NCBI GenBank assembly: GCA_030610515.1
Contig: JAUWRQ010000002.1
Coordinates: forward strand, 1 to 15,362
Length of the DNA: 15,362 nt
Direction of reading: 5' to 3'
Source of the DNA: Candidatus Eiseniibacteriota bacterium
GTDB taxonomy: Bacteria; Joyebacterota; Joyebacteria; Joyebacterales; Joyebacteraceae
Shown in pieces: positions 13,677-15,362 of the stretch. The notes below the pieces were generated by a model. That model ran no database searches, was not told the origin of the DNA, and was given only the letters and a program-made list of their open reading frames with translations. The stretch's first letter is position 1; each line of letters starts with the position of its first letter. Both the position numbers and the translations under genes were made by a program.

Positions 13677-15362
13677 CTAGCTCCTATCGCCGATCAGGAC
13701 GAACGCGGACCAGTAATAGGGGTGTTCGTACGGAGTGTATCCATCCTCGTCGGTGTAGCTCCTCAGCCACTCCTTGGCCTCGCGGAGCGCGTCCGCCTTG
13801 CTCATGCCAGTGCCCGCCTCGCCAGCCCCGCCCGCCTCGCTCGTGCCGGCGCTCCCGTCGCCGGCCCTCTCCCTCGCTCGGCTTCCGAACCTGTTCTCGT
13901 AGAAGCGGCGCATGAGAAGCGACGTTGCCGTGTCCTCCACCTTCCAGAGACTCACCAGGAGACTCCGCGCGCCGGCCTGAAGGAACGCGTGTGCGAACCC
14001 GATGTAGCCCTCGCCCACGACCTCCCGCCCGAGACCGGTCTCGCACGCTGAGAGAGCCACGAGATCGCAGTCGAGGTCCCACTCGCGGACGATCTCTCCA
14101 GCCGTCAGGAGACCATCGTAGATGCGCTCGCCGGCGAGGGCCGACTCGAGCGGATCGGGAAGTCCGACCTGGGAGAGCACAAGAGCGGACTGCTCGGGGC
14201 GTTCGTCGTCGACGAGCGCGTGTGTGGCCAGGTGGATGATACCGAAGTCACGGAGCCTGTCGTCCACTCCCAGGGCGACCAGTTTCTGCTCCGTTGCGTC
14301 CGGTCCGAGGAGCACCGTAGCGTTCTCGGCCAGCGACGACAGGGCCGCGACCTCGTCCCGCGAGCCGGGCAGGCGCGGGAGTCCCTCCACGGAAGATCTT
14401 TCCGTCCCGCCGGCGCTTCGCGTGCCGGATTCCTCGTCCGCCCGTGTGCCGGACTCTCCGTCGGTCGTGCGGCCGACGTCACGACCGCCGCGGGTTCCCC
14501 CGCTCGCAGCGTCTCCCTCTCCACCGCTCGGAGCGTATCCCTCTCCCTCCATGGCCCTAAGGTCCGCCTCGGTGAACGGAGGGTCGCCCAGAAGAAGCAT
14601 GCTTTCGGACCGACCGGCGCCCGCGCCGCGCTCGTCCAACCATGCGTAGACCGTGGCCGAGGGAGCGTACGACACGGCGAACTCGTCGCCCAGAAGCGCA
14701 CCGGAGGGGCGCACGAACGTCTCGACCGGAACGCCCAGCATGACGCCGGAGGGCAGCACGACCAGCTTGTCCGCTCCCTCGAGGGCGAACGCGAGGGGCT
14801 CAATGCGCTCTCTCCATAGACCTCGCGCGTCCCTCCGAACGCCGGTCATCGAGGACGACGGATTCGCAAGCTGGTCACGGTACCTCCCGTATCGCCGCCT
14901 GGACGAGCGCCCTCCGCTGCTTCCGGACCCGCTCTCGCATCGGGCCCACGCAACCGCGCCGGACTCCCGCATGACGTAGCCCCACGACTCGCTCTGCTCG
15001 TCCCCTATCTCCACATCGAGCCATCCGACGATGGCCGTCCCGGGGTCGAGAGCGTCCTGCACGCGGCCGAGCTCGAAGATGTGTCCCTCGGTCAGGGGAT
15101 ACTTGTCCGCGACCAAACTCTGGAAGTCGCTCCACTCCGCTTCGGCGTTGAGCAGCATCCTGCGCGCGTCGACGACGAGCGCCGCCGCTCTGCCGGTCGT
15201 GTCGGACTCCGCGGCCGAGAGATAGGCGATCAGTTCCTGCTCCAAACCCCCGAGGACCGATTCGAGGGAGTCCTCGCGCGCCGATTCTCCGGCTGTGAGA
15301 GCGCGCTCCTCGCTGGCCATCAGAAGGTCTGAGAGCGCCCTTCCGAGCGCCTTCTCGGCGGC
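13677..15362 (-). CDS. CHAT-domain (caspase-like) protease, N-terminus outside window
   Basis: At least 561 codons, open at the right edge. Fourteen helical codons precede the first in-window ATG (15318-15320) without a stop, so the protein almost certainly continues upstream; TPR repeats are the usual N-terminal partner. Numbered from that ATG, the CHAT domain spans about residues 85-547. It has KLVVLPSGVMLGVPVE (185-200), LPRLPGSRDEV (314-324), the catalytic His in IIHLATHALV (H367), the catalytic Cys in LVALSACETGLG (C426), then GFAHAFLQAGARSLLVSLW and the end YYWSAFVLIGDRS. Both catalytic residues are intact, so protease activity is expected. Gly/Ser/Arg/Glu-rich low-complexity inserts lie at about 256-315 and 478-506. 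No signal peptide can be judged; the family is cytosolic. It is first in the CHAT-FecR-FecR-CHASE2 block. Relatives act in regulated proteolysis, including TPR-CHAT effectors, but the target here is unknown. Confidence 0.92.
   Translation of the reverse strand, partial: AAEKALGRALSDLLMASEERALTAGESAREDSLESVLGGLEQELIAYLSAAESDTTGRAAALVVDARRMLLNAEAEWSDFQSLVADKYPLTEGHIFELGRVQDALDPGTAIVGWLDVEIGDEQSESWGYVMRESGAVAWARCESGSGSSGGRSSRRRYGRYRDQLANPSSSMTGVRRDARGLWRERIEPLAFALEGADKLVVLPSGVMLGVPVETFVRPSGALLGDEFAVSYAPSATVYAWLDERGAGAGRSESMLLLGDPPFTEADLRAMEGEGYAPSGGEGDAASGGTRGGRDVGRTTDGESGTRADEESGTRSAGGTERSSVEGLPRLPGSRDEVAALSSLAENATVLLGPDATEQKLVALGVDDRLRDFGIIHLATHALVDDERPEQSALVLSQVGLPDPLESALAGERIYDGLLTAGEIVREWDLDCDLVALSACETGLGREVVGEGYIGFAHAFLQAGARSLLVSLWKVEDTATSLLMRRFYENRFGSRARERAGDGSAGTSEAGGAGEAGTGMSKADALREAKEWLRSYTDEDGYTPYEHPYYWSAFVLIGDRS

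Overview
The window is high-GC DNA from a Gram-negative-type bacterium. Genes are densely packed, Shine-Dalgarno sites are strong, and several products look secreted, lipid-anchored or periplasmic. A secreted protein ends in a FlgD/T9SS-type Ig tail of the kind common in the FCB superphylum and related candidate phyla (Eisenbacteria/Krumholzibacteria-like). That placement is inference from protein style only. No rRNA, tRNA, CRISPR array or transposase was seen.

Layout. (1) Positions 1-1769, minus strand: an apparent operon of a hydrogenase-maturation-type endopeptidase, a small LEA-type-2 lipoprotein and the GTPase HflX, which runs off the left edge. The first and last of these have no ATG/GTG/TTG at a workable position. 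ATT and ATC codons sit exactly where an initiator should be behind good ribosome binding sites. (2) Positions 2043-4286, minus strand: a 747-residue secreted C39-like cysteine peptidase with a C-terminal FlgD-like Ig domain, preceded by a good sigma70-type promoter overlapped by a small inverted repeat. (3) Positions 4668-6581, plus strand: a nucleoside phosphorylase, a GNAT acetyltransferase and a four-helix DUF1648 membrane protein, closely spaced or overlapping. (4) Positions 6597-7592, minus strand: a DUF4097-type protein built of regular 18-19-residue DDGDV coils. (5) Positions 7726-9540, plus strand: a cytosolic M3 oligoendopeptidase, closed by a perfect hairpin that also terminates the opposing gene. 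(6) Positions 9664-15362, minus strand: the most interesting block. It holds a CHAT (caspase-like) protease running off the right edge, two tandem paralogous exported FecR-like proteins, and a CHASE2 membrane sensor fused to a SpoIIE/RsbU-type PP2C phosphatase.

How the last block may work (inference): the two FecR-like proteins and the CHASE2 domain would lie outside the inner membrane and sense a signal. The PP2C domain would act on a cytosolic phosphoprotein, probably an anti-sigma-factor antagonist encoded elsewhere. The CHAT protease would be a cytosolic effector or co-regulator. An intrinsic terminator directly after the first FecR-like gene splits the block into two transcription units: CHAT with FecR-1, and FecR-2 with CHASE2-phosphatase. 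The second unit is translationally coupled by a 4-base GTGA overlap.
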